NCBI RefSeq assembly: GCF_003668635.1
Contig: NZ_RCWH01000007.1
Coordinates: forward strand, 228,659-292,658
Reading direction: 5' to 3'
DNA length: 64,000 nt
DNA from: Planomicrobium sp. Y74
GTDB taxonomy: Bacteria; Bacillota; Bacilli; Bacillales_A; Planococcaceae
Positions within the stretch are counted from its first letter, which is position 1; each line of letters begins with the position of its first letter. Position numbers and translations under genes: made by a program. Positions 9,017-17,614 of the stretch are shown in pieces. The notes below the pieces were generated by a model. The model saw only the letters and a list, made by a program, of their open reading frames with translations, made no database searches and was not told where the DNA came from.

Positions 9017-9261
9017 AATAATCTCCGTTCCATTCATGGTTTTCTTCTATTATATTCTTTTTGCGCTGAATAATAACAGGCGGATATTCCTAAAGATAGT
9101 TGTATCCAGGTAATTTGAGCAATAAAATCATCAGCTTACTCGCCGATTGCCCTGTTGTCCTCATCATAATTAATAATGCCGATTAGGACAAGAGAAAACG
9201 GTTGGATTGTGCCTGAATGGAGACAGATTACTATTTGCGTGTCTCTTCTTTTGATGAGAGA

Positions 9262-9385
9262 CATTGGAAAAGTCGGCACGTTAAGTAAAATGGCTTATAC
9301 GTCAGCATATCTGCTCTATACGACACTAAACAGCATCTATACGACACTATCTCGCCGCTATACGTCACTTTATCTCCACCCTAGC
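9262..9385 (+). repeat. 21-bp-phased CTATACGACAC array, locus 1
   Basis: TATACG starts at 9296, 9317, 9338 and 9359, exact 21-bp steps, within units of the form CTATACGACAC plus 10 variable bases. The array is preceded by GTTAAGTAAAA and TTATACGTCAGCATA, and the same lead-in occurs at the second locus at 12979. No gene and no convincing reading frame are here. The sequence 9017-9260 upstream of it shows nothing recognisable beyond the probable patA promoter region. Confidence 0.85.
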
Positions 9386-10085
9386 GAGTCAACCCCCTTT
9401 TAGCGAAGATCGGGCGGCGGCCGAAGCGCCGCCCACTGGGCAGTCCGCCGCCAGCGCGGGCTGCTTTCCATTTGAATGCTCTTTTCTTTTGGTGAGAGTC
9501 GGAGGAAGTCTCGGTTTTGTAAGATAAAAGGTGGAAACCGTAAGATAAAAATGCGTAACCATAAGATAGCCGCCCAAAACCGTAAGATAGAACTCTACCC
9601 ATGCAAGTCAACCCCCTCTTCGAATTGATCGGGCGGCGGCCGAAGCGCCGCCCACTGGGCAGTCCGCCGCCAGCGCGGGCTGCTTTCCATTTGAATGCTC
9701 TTTTCTTTTGGTGAGAGTCGGAGGAAGTCTCGGTTTTGTAAGATAAAAGGTGGAAATCATAAGATAAAATCCGAAAAACGTAAGATAAAAACATGAAATC
9801 ATAAGATAGACACCCAAAACCATAAGATAGAATTTCACCCAAGCAACTCAACCCACTATCGGCAAATTCCGGGCGGCGGCCGAACCGCCGCCCACTTAGC
9901 AGTCCGCTGCTCGCAGCGGACTGCTTTCAATTCAGATGCACTTTTCTTTTGGTGAGATCCGGAGGAAATGTGCATTCGTAAGATAAGAACCGCAAACCAT
10001 AAGATACAACTCGAAAAACGTAAGATAAAAATGCGTAACCGTAAGATAGCCGGCACAAGTCATAAGATAGAATTTCACCCAAGCA
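9386..10085 (-). repeat. Cluster 3 of 21-bp-phased TATCTTAYG arrays, inverted orientation
   Basis: The same composite element as clusters 1 and 2 but on the other strand. The reverse core RTAAGATA starts at 9519, 9540, 9561, 9582; then 9738, 9759, 9780, 9801, 9822; then 9978, 9999, 10020, 10041, 10062, all in exact 21-bp steps. The spacers carry the ggtgagagtcggaggaa and GC-rich palindromic parts in reverse order (for example the GGGCGGCGGCCGAAGCGCCGCC type near 9410-9440). Non-coding by the same reasoning. Confidence 0.92.
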
Positions 10086-10121
10086 ACACAACCCACTCAT
10101 CAACCACCACCCACAACAAAA

Positions 10122-10149
10122 AAACGGCCCAGCATCAGCCGAACCGTTT
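10122..10149 (-). terminator. Terminator of the EamA exporter gene
   Basis: A 12-bp stem (with GU pairs) and a TGAT loop, followed on the minus strand by TTTTTTTG. It includes the last four codons and the TGA stop of the gene. Confidence 0.88.
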
Positions 10150-11055
10150 CCTTCTTTTATTGAGCAGATCTTCTGCCGCACCGGAGCCGAACAGGACGCC
10201 GATTACAATCAGCACGAAGCCGCCCAAGTGGCCGGGCAGAATGGTTTCATTCAAAATGATGGCCGCGGCGACCAGTGAGAACAGCGTGTTGAGGTTCATG
10301 AATATCGCCGCTTTTGTTGGGCCGGCCTGGCCGATTGAATAATTGTAGAGCATGTGCCCCACGGATGTGCCGAGGACGGCCGAAAAGATGAACGCCAGCC
10401 AGAATATCGGCGGAACTTCGGCGAATGCTGCCATGCCGCCCGGTTCCTGCACCAGCGAGATGAGGAAGAGCACGACGCTGCCGGTGATGAACATATAGCC
10501 GGTCATCAGCCGCGGATCGAGATTTTTCGCCGCGTTGGCGATGACGATATAGCTGAGCACCTGTGTCAAAATCGAGATGAAGACGAACAGGTCGCCGATG
10601 TTCATGCCGCTCGTCGGACCGCTGCCGACGCGCACGGTGATGATCACTCCGGCAAGGCCGATGACGACACCGAGCCATTGCAGGCGCGATGGATAATTTC
10701 TCATGATGAGCGACACTAATACCGCCGTCAGCATCGGACCCGTACCAAGGATCAACCCGGCGTTGGTGCCGGTGGTCAAAGTCAGCGCATTCGACAGGAA
10801 ATAATGATGCGAGACGACATTCAGCAATGCCCCGAGCAGGATATACTTCCAATCGATGCGCGATGGCCAGCGCAGCATCCGGAAATAGGCCAGAATGACA
10901 AAGACTGATACTCCTGCGAGGAGAATCCGGAATGCCGTCAACGTAACAGGGCCGACAAATTCGACCATATATTTAACTGTTGCGAGATTAAATCCCCAAA
11001 CGATCATGACACCCGTCAGGATCATATATACTTTCCATTGCTTCAATCCAGTCAT
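10135..11055 (-). CDS. DMT/EamA-family transporter
   Basis: 306 residues with about ten hydrophobic segments in two homologous EamA halves (roughly residues 8-135 and 150-295). Diagnostic stretches are WGFNLATVKYMVEF in the first helix pair, GLILGTGPMLTAVLVSLI, and in the second repeat AAIFMNLNTLFSLVAAAIILNE. Proteins of this kind sit in the cytoplasmic membrane and often export amino acids or metabolites; no substrate can be assigned. It is a single-gene unit with a strong terminator that overlaps its last codons. The Shine-Dalgarno is weak (AAGG just before the ATG). Confidence 0.83.
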   Translation of the reverse strand: MTGLKQWKVYMILTGVMIVWGFNLATVKYMVEFVGPVTLTAFRILLAGVSVFVILAYFRMLRWPSRIDWKYILLGALLNVVSHHYFLSNALTLTTGTNAGLILGTGPMLTAVLVSLIMRNYPSRLQWLGVVIGLAGVIITVRVGSGPTSGMNIGDLFVFISILTQVLSYIVIANAAKNLDPRLMTGYMFITGSVVLFLISLVQEPGGMAAFAEVPPIFWLAFIFSAVLGTSVGHMLYNYSIGQAGPTKAAIFMNLNTLFSLVAAAIILNETILPGHLGGFVLIVIGVLFGSGAAEDLLNKRRKRFG

Positions 11056-11116
11056 GCCTTCTTTCGGGTTTCGAATAAATATTCATTTTACGCCCTGTTG
11101 AATGGATTGTAAATAA

Positions 11117-12565
11117 CTATGCCGCATAATCATAAGCTTTTCGTCTAATCAGCAGGCTGAATGCGATGAATGCCACAAGCGACAGCATCACCGGAAACGT
11201 CACGGTGTGGACGCCGAGCAGGTTGCCGTATTCCTGGTTATAAAAATGCAGCGCGATATATGTACCAATCCCCGTAATCATCGACGCGATGGCACCGTAT
11301 TTATTGCCCCATTTCCAGTAAAGCCCGAGCACGACCGGCCAGATAAAGGCTGCTTCCAAGCCACCGAACGCGAATAAATTCAGGAATATCAACAAGTCCG
11401 GCGGATCTAGTGCCAATAGGAAGACACCGATTCCGAGCATCGCCGTTACACCGAACGAGATGCGTTTGATGGTTTTCAATTCCGCTTCCGGTTTTATGTA
11501 ATTCAAATAGACGTCACGAACAATCGACGAACTGACGATTAAGAGAAGCGAATCGACAGTCGACATGATTGCCGCCATCGGAGCCGCGAGCACAATTCCT
11601 GCAAGCCACGCCGGCAGGGTTTCCAGCGCAATCAGCGGAATGACTTTATCGCCGACATCGATGCCTGGCAGAATCGGACGCGCAAAAACGCCGATCAGGT
11701 GCATATTGAGCATGATGATGCCGGTGACGAGTGTCCCGATGATCAGCGCGCGGTGCATCGAGCGCGAGTTTTTATAAGACATCGCCCGCACCGCAATCTG
11801 CGGTAAACCCACAACTCCAACGCCGACCAGGATCCAGAAGGACGACACATAAGCCGCTGATAAATTGCCTTCCGCACCGTATGGCGTTACGAGATTCGGG
11901 TTTTCATTGATTAAATCCTGGACGATATTCGGAATCCCGCCGCCCGCGAAAATGACCGCGATCAGCAGAATCAGCGTGCCGACCAGCATGACCGCTCCCT
12001 GCACAGCATCCGTCAGCGCAACCGCGCGGAATCCGCCGATGGTGACGTAAACCAGCACGGACACCGCAAACAGGAATAATGCCGAGTTATACGACAGCCC
12101 GGTCAGCGATTCGATTAGCCGCGCACCGCCAATCCACTGCGCTGCCATGGCGGAGAACAGGAAAATGATGATGCTTAACGCAGACAATAAAACCACGGCT
12201 TTGCTGTCGTAGCGCGCTTTCAGAAAATCGATCATCGTCACCGCTTTATAGCGGCGCGCCATGATTGCGAATTTCTTGCCGAGAATCATCAGCACAAAAT
12301 AACCGGTGACCACTTGCGTCATCGCCAGCAGAACCCAGCCAAAGCCCATGGTATAAGCGGTTCCGGGACCACCCAGGAAACTTGACGCACTGCCGTAAGT
12401 GGCGACCATCGTCATCGCCAGCACAAAGCCGCCAAGTTCGCGCCCCCCGAGGAAATAATCACTGATGAAATTCGAAGACGACGCCAGTTTACGGCTCGAC
12501 CAATAGCCGATAAAGAAGATGAGGATCAAAAAGATGATCATCGGAATCAAAACAGCATAATTCAT
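11117..12565 (-). CDS. panF: Sodium/pantothenate symporter PanF
   Basis: 482 residues, a sodium:solute symporter (SSS) family member with about 13 membrane segments. Features include SDYFLGGRELGGFVLAMT after the first helix, the SSFLGGPGTAYTMG stretch, a WIGGARLIE region and RAVALTDAVQG. The pairing with a YhdT-type small membrane protein (stop and start overlap by 4 bp, ATGA) is the same as yhdT-panF in enterobacteria and supports pantothenate as substrate. Pantothenate uptake feeds coenzyme A synthesis. The 3' end shows no strong terminator before the exporter gene 62 bp further on. Confidence 0.87.
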   Translation of the reverse strand: MNYAVLIPMIIFLILIFFIGYWSSRKLASSSNFISDYFLGGRELGGFVLAMTMVATYGSASSFLGGPGTAYTMGFGWVLLAMTQVVTGYFVLMILGKKFAIMARRYKAVTMIDFLKARYDSKAVVLLSALSIIIFLFSAMAAQWIGGARLIESLTGLSYNSALFLFAVSVLVYVTIGGFRAVALTDAVQGAVMLVGTLILLIAVIFAGGGIPNIVQDLINENPNLVTPYGAEGNLSAAYVSSFWILVGVGVVGLPQIAVRAMSYKNSRSMHRALIIGTLVTGIIMLNMHLIGVFARPILPGIDVGDKVIPLIALETLPAWLAGIVLAAPMAAIMSTVDSLLLIVSSSIVRDVYLNYIKPEAELKTIKRISFGVTAMLGIGVFLLALDPPDLLIFLNLFAFGGLEAAFIWPVVLGLYWKWGNKYGAIASMITGIGTYIALHFYNQEYGNLLGVHTVTFPVMLSLVAFIAFSLLIRRKAYDYAA

Positions 12566-12834
12566 CGTTTCTCCTCCTCTTCCTCTTCAAACGGCACTCC
12601 CACAAAAAAGAATTTCACAATGACCATCACCAGTACCGCAATGACCAGGAATCCCACCACACAGCTGTAGAAAAACCATGCCGGCAGTCCAAAGACATAC
12701 GTATACTCTTCCACTGGCGCCGAGCCCATGCCATAAGCAAAGCCAAACCACCAAACAAAATTGAACAGCGCAAGCCCCACGCCGATCAGCGCTTCCCGGT
12801 GGGCAATCTTAAACCGCCAATCCGTCTCGTTCAT
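12562..12834 (-). CDS. yhdT: YhdT-family small membrane protein (DUF997)
   Basis: 90 residues from the ATG at 12834, which GGAG precedes by 8 bases; an in-frame GTG at 12843 lies too close to that site. Two membrane helices are evident (about residues 18-37 and 51-75), with the first containing FNFVWWFGFAYG, and a very acidic tail EEEEEEKR. YhdT proteins are found immediately upstream of panF and are thought to assist the symporter, though a role has not been shown. The overlap with panF implies coupled translation. Confidence 0.82.
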   Translation of the reverse strand: MNETDWRFKIAHREALIGVGLALFNFVWWFGFAYGMGSAPVEEYTYVFGLPAWFFYSCVVGFLVIAVLVMVIVKFFFVGVPFEEEEEEKR

Positions 12835-12978
12835 CTTTCCCACTCCATTTCTATACCTATCATTTTCTTATCGTACCATTATTTTCTAGAAAGAATAATG
12901 TGGGGCGATGATTTTTTGTACTTTAACCTTGGATAGTCCTCTGCTTTTATAGGAGAGATGCGATTGAAAAATACTTGT

Positions 12979-13112
12979 GTTAAGTAAAAATCGTTATACG
13001 GCAGCATACCCAGTCTATATGACACTTTAGCTCCGCTATTCGTCAATAAAAACAAGCTATACGACACCTAATCCCCGCTATACAACACCTAGCCCACGCC
13101 CTATGACAACAC
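12979..13112 (+). repeat. 21-bp-phased CTATACGACAC array, locus 2
   Basis: Cores start at 12995 (TATACG), 13016 (TATATG), 13037 (TATTCG), 13058 (TATACG) and 13079 (TATACA), each 21 bp apart, plus a decayed unit near 13102. The lead-in GTTAAGTAAAA and TTATACGGCAGCATA matches locus 1. The gap 12835-13157 holds this array, the terminator at 13124, and otherwise the AT-rich region upstream of yhdT. Confidence 0.84.
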
Positions 13113-13123
13113 CCCAACCAAAA

Positions 13124-13149
13124 AACCCGAGAGCAGCCGCTCCCGGGTT
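13124..13149 (-). terminator. Terminator of the YknX-like gene
   Basis: Eleven perfectly matched base pairs (one GU), AACCCGGGAGC with GCTCTCGGGTT, loop GGCT, then TTTTTTGG on the minus strand. Confidence 0.9.
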
Positions 13150-13157
13150 CATAAAAT

Positions 13158-14456
13158 TTATCTCGCCAATAAGTATTCAACATATCTGCGCCACTCGGTG
13201 TTCTTCGCATGTTCCATGTCCGGTTGGACACTTGGGAACGGCAGAAATGCCTGTGGGGCAAATGCGAATCTTTGAAGCATATCACTGCTGACCACTGTAG
13301 ATCCCGGCAACACGCCCTCACTTAATACGGCTTTGCCTTCGAGGTCGAACGCGATGGTGACTGGCAACGATTCTGCCCGTCCTTGTGCATTCAGGACTGA
13401 CACCTTGCCTGTACCGTTGTAACGGTCAAAGATCCAGGCATCTCTTAAAGCAACAGCATCTGCTGCTTCATTGATGATAATGGAAGCATTGGCTGTTTTG
13501 CCGTAAGGGACGGCGTCGGTAATCGGTTCTTCTGTCATGATGAGAACTTCATAAATCGCAATGGGGTTATTCTGGTCTACCGGATCGAGTGCGCGGTACG
13601 CATCGAGCCATTTCGAACTGTCCGCCGGCAGCTGTGATTTCCGCAGAACCTTGCCGGGCATTACCTGAGCAACTCCATCGATATGAAGGAATACTCGGTC
13701 ATCGACGTTGACTTCGAGCCATTCTTCTTCGACAACATAGGTCATGAACAGTTTTTCACTCGAATAAATTTCAATGCTCATCGGCATATTGCCTGCATCG
13801 ATTTTGCCGACAATGCCTTCAATCGGACTGATTAAAGCCGGTTTTGCAGTGTTCTGGTCCAATTGCGCTTCGACGACAGCAAGCTGAGTTTCGAGTGCTG
13901 CGATGCGCTGTTCCGTTTCTGCAACACCTGCTGCATAGGAACCATCTTGTGGCACTTCAACTTCCACTTGCACATTGACGTCCAGTTCGACAGTATCGCC
14001 ATTCGCATTGGTTGCCGTATCGCGGTTCGTTGAAGAGCCGGTGGTCGGACGCGAATTCCGGGAACTCGCGGTCTCGAGTTCTCTAAGAACACTGCGGATT
14101 TCGCGCAATTCATCATTCAAGGCATCTTCTTCCGCTTCCCAGATTGCGCGCTGTTCTTCGCTTTCCGCTTCATTTAGCAAAGCTAATTCTGTGCCAGCTT
14201 CTACAGAATCGCCTTCATTGATGATCCATTGCTCCACAGCGTCCGAATCCTGGATGAAGATTTCCGTCGCAGCAAGCGGCGCCGTGATGGCTTCTTTCGG
14301 CAATTTTTCTGTATAGCTGCTGGTATAAGCACGTTCGTATTCATTGATGTAAATTTTTTTCGGCACCTGGCTTTTCTCGCTGAACAATAAAATCGCATTG
14401 ATTGCCAAAAAGGCCGTAATGGCAACCGATAAACCGATCATAAAGTATTTATTCAC
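13158..14456 (-). CDS. HlyD/YknX-type membrane fusion (efflux adaptor) protein
   Basis: 432 residues with an N-terminal membrane anchor (about 5-26), then a biotinyl-lipoyl-like half (AVEQWIINEGDSVEAGTELA), a long charged coiled coil (about 95-215) interrupted by a Thr/Asn-rich linker with NRDTATNANG, the second half-motif (ISPIEGIVGKI) and a beta-barrel region. This is the layout of periplasmic-adaptor homologues of Gram-positives such as YknX, which work with ABC exporters. It overlaps the upstream membrane-protein gene by 8 bp. The ABC subunits YknY/YknZ expected next to it are absent, so its exporter partner must lie elsewhere or the pair works differently. Confidence 0.72.
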   Translation of the reverse strand: MNKYFMIGLSVAITAFLAINAILLFSEKSQVPKKIYINEYERAYTSSYTEKLPKEAITAPLAATEIFIQDSDAVEQWIINEGDSVEAGTELALLNEAESEEQRAIWEAEEDALNDELREIRSVLRELETASSRNSRPTTGSSTNRDTATNANGDTVELDVNVQVEVEVPQDGSYAAGVAETEQRIAALETQLAVVEAQLDQNTAKPALISPIEGIVGKIDAGNMPMSIEIYSSEKLFMTYVVEEEWLEVNVDDRVFLHIDGVAQVMPGKVLRKSQLPADSSKWLDAYRALDPVDQNNPIAIYEVLIMTEEPITDAVPYGKTANASIIINEAADAVALRDAWIFDRYNGTGKVSVLNAQGRAESLPVTIAFDLEGKAVLSEGVLPGSTVVSSDMLQRFAFAPQAFLPFPSVQPDMEHAKNTEWRRYVEYLLAR

Positions 14457-15141
14457 CCGGAACCACTCCTTCCGTGAAGCCTTCGATCATGTCCGCAAGC
14501 GGAACCAAGCTCAATGCCCCGATTGCCAACGCAACCAGTACATGCAGCAAGATCAGGCCAAACAGCAGCAATTTCGGTGAAAAAGTCACATAATTGCGCA
14601 GGAAACGGTATTGGATGGCAATGATGAGCGAAGTGAAAATCGTTAATTGATTGAAGAACAAGATTACAAATGAATGATTAAAGAGCAAGGCCGCCAGCGG
14701 ACCGAATGAAAACAGCGATAAATAAGTGGTATAGCCGAGCACCGCAAACAAGAAAAACAGCAAGGCTTTTTCAATAACAAGAATTGCTGTTACATAAGTC
14801 TGCATAACCAATGCCGCGCGCCATGGAATTTTTAATATGCGACTGAACAGGAATGCAGCTCCGTATGTATGGAAAGCCAAATATATTCCGGCCCAGATCA
14901 ATGTGCCGGCAAGAGAAGTCCAACGGGCAAGAGTGTATGTATCCATATCGCCCGCCACCAGGTACGGCGTCAAGGAAGAGCTGTTCATGCCCCAAATTTC
15001 CCGCAGCGCAAAAAGGAGGATGCCCAGGGCAAATATCCATCCCAGCCTCTTATTGAAATGACGCATTTCCGAATTCTCCAGATTATGTATAAGCTGTCCT
15101 TGTCTGGCGAAATAATGCCAGAACTTAAAATCAAATATCAT
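14449..15141 (-). CDS. Yip1/YknW-like integral membrane protein
   Basis: 230 residues with about five hydrophobic helices (roughly 34-50, 73-95, 118-142, 150-180, 195-220) and a polar N-terminus FKFWHYFARQGQ. Length, topology and the position before a YknX-like adaptor resemble YknW of B. subtilis, a Yip1-family protein involved in assembling the YknXYZ exporter. The assignment rests on context and topology more than on clear motifs. The ATG at 15141 has a poor ribosome binding site; an internal ATG 26 codons later has GGAG at 9 bases and could be the true start. Confidence 0.5.
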   Translation of the reverse strand: MIFDFKFWHYFARQGQLIHNLENSEMRHFNKRLGWIFALGILLFALREIWGMNSSSLTPYLVAGDMDTYTLARWTSLAGTLIWAGIYLAFHTYGAAFLFSRILKIPWRAALVMQTYVTAILVIEKALLFFLFAVLGYTTYLSLFSFGPLAALLFNHSFVILFFNQLTIFTSLIIAIQYRFLRNYVTFSPKLLLFGLILLHVLVALAIGALSLVPLADMIEGFTEGVVPGE

Positions 15142-15303
15142 AAGGCTTTATTCCCTTCATGGCGATTGATATTCCGCGTATCTTAATCTTACCTTACTTT
15201 ACCAAAAAGCAATGAACTTTGGAATGCTAAGACTGGTACAATTTTCAAAAAATATATTGTCAGAATTATTACGTTAATTCCATTCCGAATATTACCAAAG
15301 AAA

Positions 15304-15328
15304 AAACTCCTGCACGCGGCAGGAGTTT
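15304..15328 (-). terminator. Terminator of the YkvS-like gene
   Basis: AAACTCCTGC pairs with GCAGGAGTTT around CGCGT, followed by TTTTTTC on the minus strand. Confidence 0.85.
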
Positions 15329-15336
15329 CGGATAAA

Positions 15337-15561
15337 TTATTCTACTGGTGTATATTTTTTATGTGAAATTACGGTCATGTTGGACGCTGCACCAATTTCT
15401 TTTGCATCTTCTGGTGAAATTTCAACAATCACCGAGTTGTCCATAATTTTAAAAATGGTTCCATTGACTTCGACGCCATTACGGGTAAAGGAAATCCATT
15501 CTCCGATGCGGCGGGCCGCTACGAATTCTGATACTTCTTTTTCATGTGGTTGGAATGCCAT
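15337..15561 (-). CDS. DUF2187/YkvS-like small protein
   Basis: 74 residues, soluble, with a compact beta-rich core: GEWISFTRNGVEVNGTIFKI followed by NSVIVEISPEDA and a terminal HKKYTPVE. The pattern of a short SH3-like barrel with the 'G-x-I-x-x-x-x-x-N-S-V-I-V' motif suggests the DUF2187 (YkvS) family found in Bacilli, whose role is unknown. It is a single-gene unit with its own terminator. Confidence 0.55.
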   Translation of the reverse strand: MAFQPHEKEVSEFVAARRIGEWISFTRNGVEVNGTIFKIMDNSVIVEISPEDAKEIGAASNMTVISHKKYTPVE

Positions 15562-15713
15562 TGTTATCCACGCCTCTCTTTTAGAAACAATATCTATCTA
15601 TTATATCACAGAATCTCCCGTTTTTCACCTATTAACATTGCTCAAAGACTTGATGGATGCTGAATAAACAAAAGAGGATATTCTACTTGATATTGAGAAA
15701 GCATTTGTAAACG

Positions 15714-16676
15714 TTATTCATATAGATGGCAAGCTACAAAATGGCCAGGTTCCTGTTCTTTCCATGCCGGTATCTTTTCCGAGCAGACCGACATGGCGTG
15801 TGGACAGCGTGTCCGAAAAACGCAGCCACTCGGCGGATTGATGGGACTTGGCAGTTCTCCTTCCAGAATTACACGTACACGAGCTTCCTCTATGTCCGGA
15901 TCTGGAATCGGTATAGCCGATAAAAGCGCAGATGTATAAGGGTGCAGCGGATTCTCGTAAAGCTGGTCGGAAGTTGTCGTTTCGACCATATGGCCAAGGT
16001 ACATGACCCCGATGCGGTCAGAAATATATTTCACCATACTCAAGTCATGAGCGATGAACAGATATGTTAAACCTTTTTCCTTCTGGAGTTTCTGAAGAAG
16101 CATAACTACCTGTGCCTGGACAGAAACATCGAGCGCTGAAATTGGTTCGTCTGCAATGATGAAGTCCGGGTCCAATGCCAAAGCTCTGGCGATTCCGATA
16201 CGCTGGCGCTGGCCACCCGAAAATTCGTGCGGATAGCGGTTTGCATGATCGCGGTTCAGGCCGACATCTTCCAACAATTGATGGACGCGCGCCTGCAATT
16301 CTTTTTTATCTTTATATAATCCATGGACTTGCATGGGCTCAGCAATAATTTCGAACACCGTCGAACGCGGGTTCAGCGATGCGTAAGGATCCTGAAAAAT
16401 CATCTGCATATTGCGTAAATAATCAAAGCGCTTCTTGTCAGACATTTTGTGAATGTCGACCCCGTCATATTCAACAGTTCCAGCAGTATTATTATATAAA
16501 CCCATGATGGTACGGCCGGCTGTCGATTTACCGCAGCCAGATTCACCTACGAGCCCGAAAGTTTCCCCACGCTTGATATCGAAAGAAATTCCGTCGACTG
16601 CTTTCAGCGTAACGTCTTTTCCCAAGTCGAAATGACGTTTCAGATCTTTTACGGACAATAAAGTCTCAGTTGTCAT
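15714..16676 (-). CDS. ykfD: Dipeptide/oligopeptide ABC transporter ATP-binding protein YkfD
   Basis: 320 residues, OppF-type ATPase. Walker [10 protein letters not shown] (44-52), Q-loop [15 protein letters not shown] signature [10 protein letters not shown] (152-161), Walker B FIIADEP (172-178), switch His near 210, and the C-terminal peptide-transporter extension with the cysteine cluster [14 protein letters not shown]. It is the last gene of ykfA-ykfB-ykfC-ykfD and overlaps the ykfC stop by 1 bp. In this locus it probably serves as the second ATPase beside DppD for murein-peptide uptake with DppB/DppC, completing the usual heterodimer. No clear terminator follows within 150 bp. Confidence 0.9.
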   Translation of the reverse strand: MTTETLLSVKDLKRHFDLGKDVTLKAVDGISFDIKRGETFGLVGESGCGKSTAGRTIMGLYNNTAGTVEYDGVDIHKMSDKKRFDYLRNMQMIFQDPYASLNPRSTVFEIIAEPMQVHGLYKDKKELQARVHQLLEDVGLNRDHANRYPHEFSGGQRQRIGIARALALDPDFIIADEPISALDVSVQAQVVMLLQKLQKEKGLTYLFIAHDLSMVKYISDRIGVMYLGHMVETTTSDQLYENPLHPYTSALLSAIPIPDPDIEEARVRVILEGELPSPINPPSGCVFRTRCPHAMSVCSEKIPAWKEQEPGHFVACHLYE

Positions 16677-17611
16677 TATTTTTCATCCTCCTGTAAGAAC
16701 CTGCGCACCGCACATAACTCTTTTTCATAAATTGTGCCGGTGAGCTCGATGATTTCAATGGCTTTGCCCGGAGTCGGTGAGTGGATCATCAGACCATTGC
16801 CGTAATAAATGCCGACATGATGTAACTTCCCTTTGCCCTCTTCATAGGCAAAAAACAGCAAATCCCCAACATGCCATTCTTTTTGATTCTCAATGCCAAT
16901 TTCAGTCCCGGCTGCTGCCTGGTCATGGGCATCGCGTGGAATGATGACACCATTGGCTTTCAGCATATTATAGCTGAGGCCGGAACAGTCATAGCCATAA
17001 CTCGACATGCCTCCCCAAAAATACTGCAGATCCAGAAAGTCTTCTCCAAGTTCAGCTACGTCACTGCCGCTGCCTTTTGGAATTTCTTCCACTGATGCGA
17101 CAAGCTGGACTTCGTCCGTTTTGATAACGGCATCACCGTCCGGTGTTTCAACACGTATAAATTCTCCTTGCTCTTTGACAGGCAACAGCGTATTGAATGG
17201 CACCACCAGCAGCGGCTTGAATTGTTCAGTCCATAATTGGGCTTTACGCACTTTCACACGGGCATAGCCCAGTTCATTTGAAGCAGCCGCTTCTTTAAGT
17301 TGATGAAGCGGTACCCAGCCGGGATAGCCCCTTTCATCTTTACTGCTCGGCTGCCAAAGAGCGATGATTTTCGCCCAGCCATCCACTATTTCATCTACCA
17401 TCACAGGTTCACCGTACAGCAACTGTGTCTGGATGAGTCCGCTATGGGTTAAATCATGGTTTTCCTGTTCATTCATCGTTTCAATCCATTTATTAATCTT
17501 TACAGTTTCGCCTGTGCCGTGTGCGTCGACTTCCCGCGCACTTTCCGGCAGAGTCCAGACGGTTGCGACAGGCACACTGCAAATCCAGGTTGTGGCATTT
17601 GAAGGATACAT
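16676..17611 (-). CDS. ykfC: Gamma-D-glutamyl-L-diamino acid endopeptidase YkfC (NlpC/P60)
   Basis: 311 residues. The N-terminal two thirds form bacterial SH3-like domains and the C-terminal NlpC/P60 domain (about 185-305) carries Cys209 in YDCSGLSY, His265 in HHVGIYYG and His277 in HSPT, the catalytic triad spacing of YkfC. The enzyme cleaves the gamma-D-Glu-diamino acid bond of free murein peptides that have an exposed N-terminal L-Ala, giving L-Ala-D-Glu for YkfB. No signal peptide is seen, in keeping with a cytoplasmic recycling role. The stop overlaps the ykfD start and ykfB ends 3 bp upstream, so the operon is tightly packed. Confidence 0.9.
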   Translation of the reverse strand: MYPSNATTWICSVPVATVWTLPESAREVDAHGTGETVKINKWIETMNEQENHDLTHSGLIQTQLLYGEPVMVDEIVDGWAKIIALWQPSSKDERGYPGWVPLHQLKEAAASNELGYARVKVRKAQLWTEQFKPLLVVPFNTLLPVKEQGEFIRVETPDGDAVIKTDEVQLVASVEEIPKGSGSDVAELGEDFLDLQYFWGGMSSYGYDCSGLSYNMLKANGVIIPRDAHDQAAAGTEIGIENQKEWHVGDLLFFAYEEGKGKLHHVGIYYGNGLMIHSPTPGKAIEIIELTGTIYEKELCAVRRFLQEDEK

Positions 17612-17614
17612 TTT

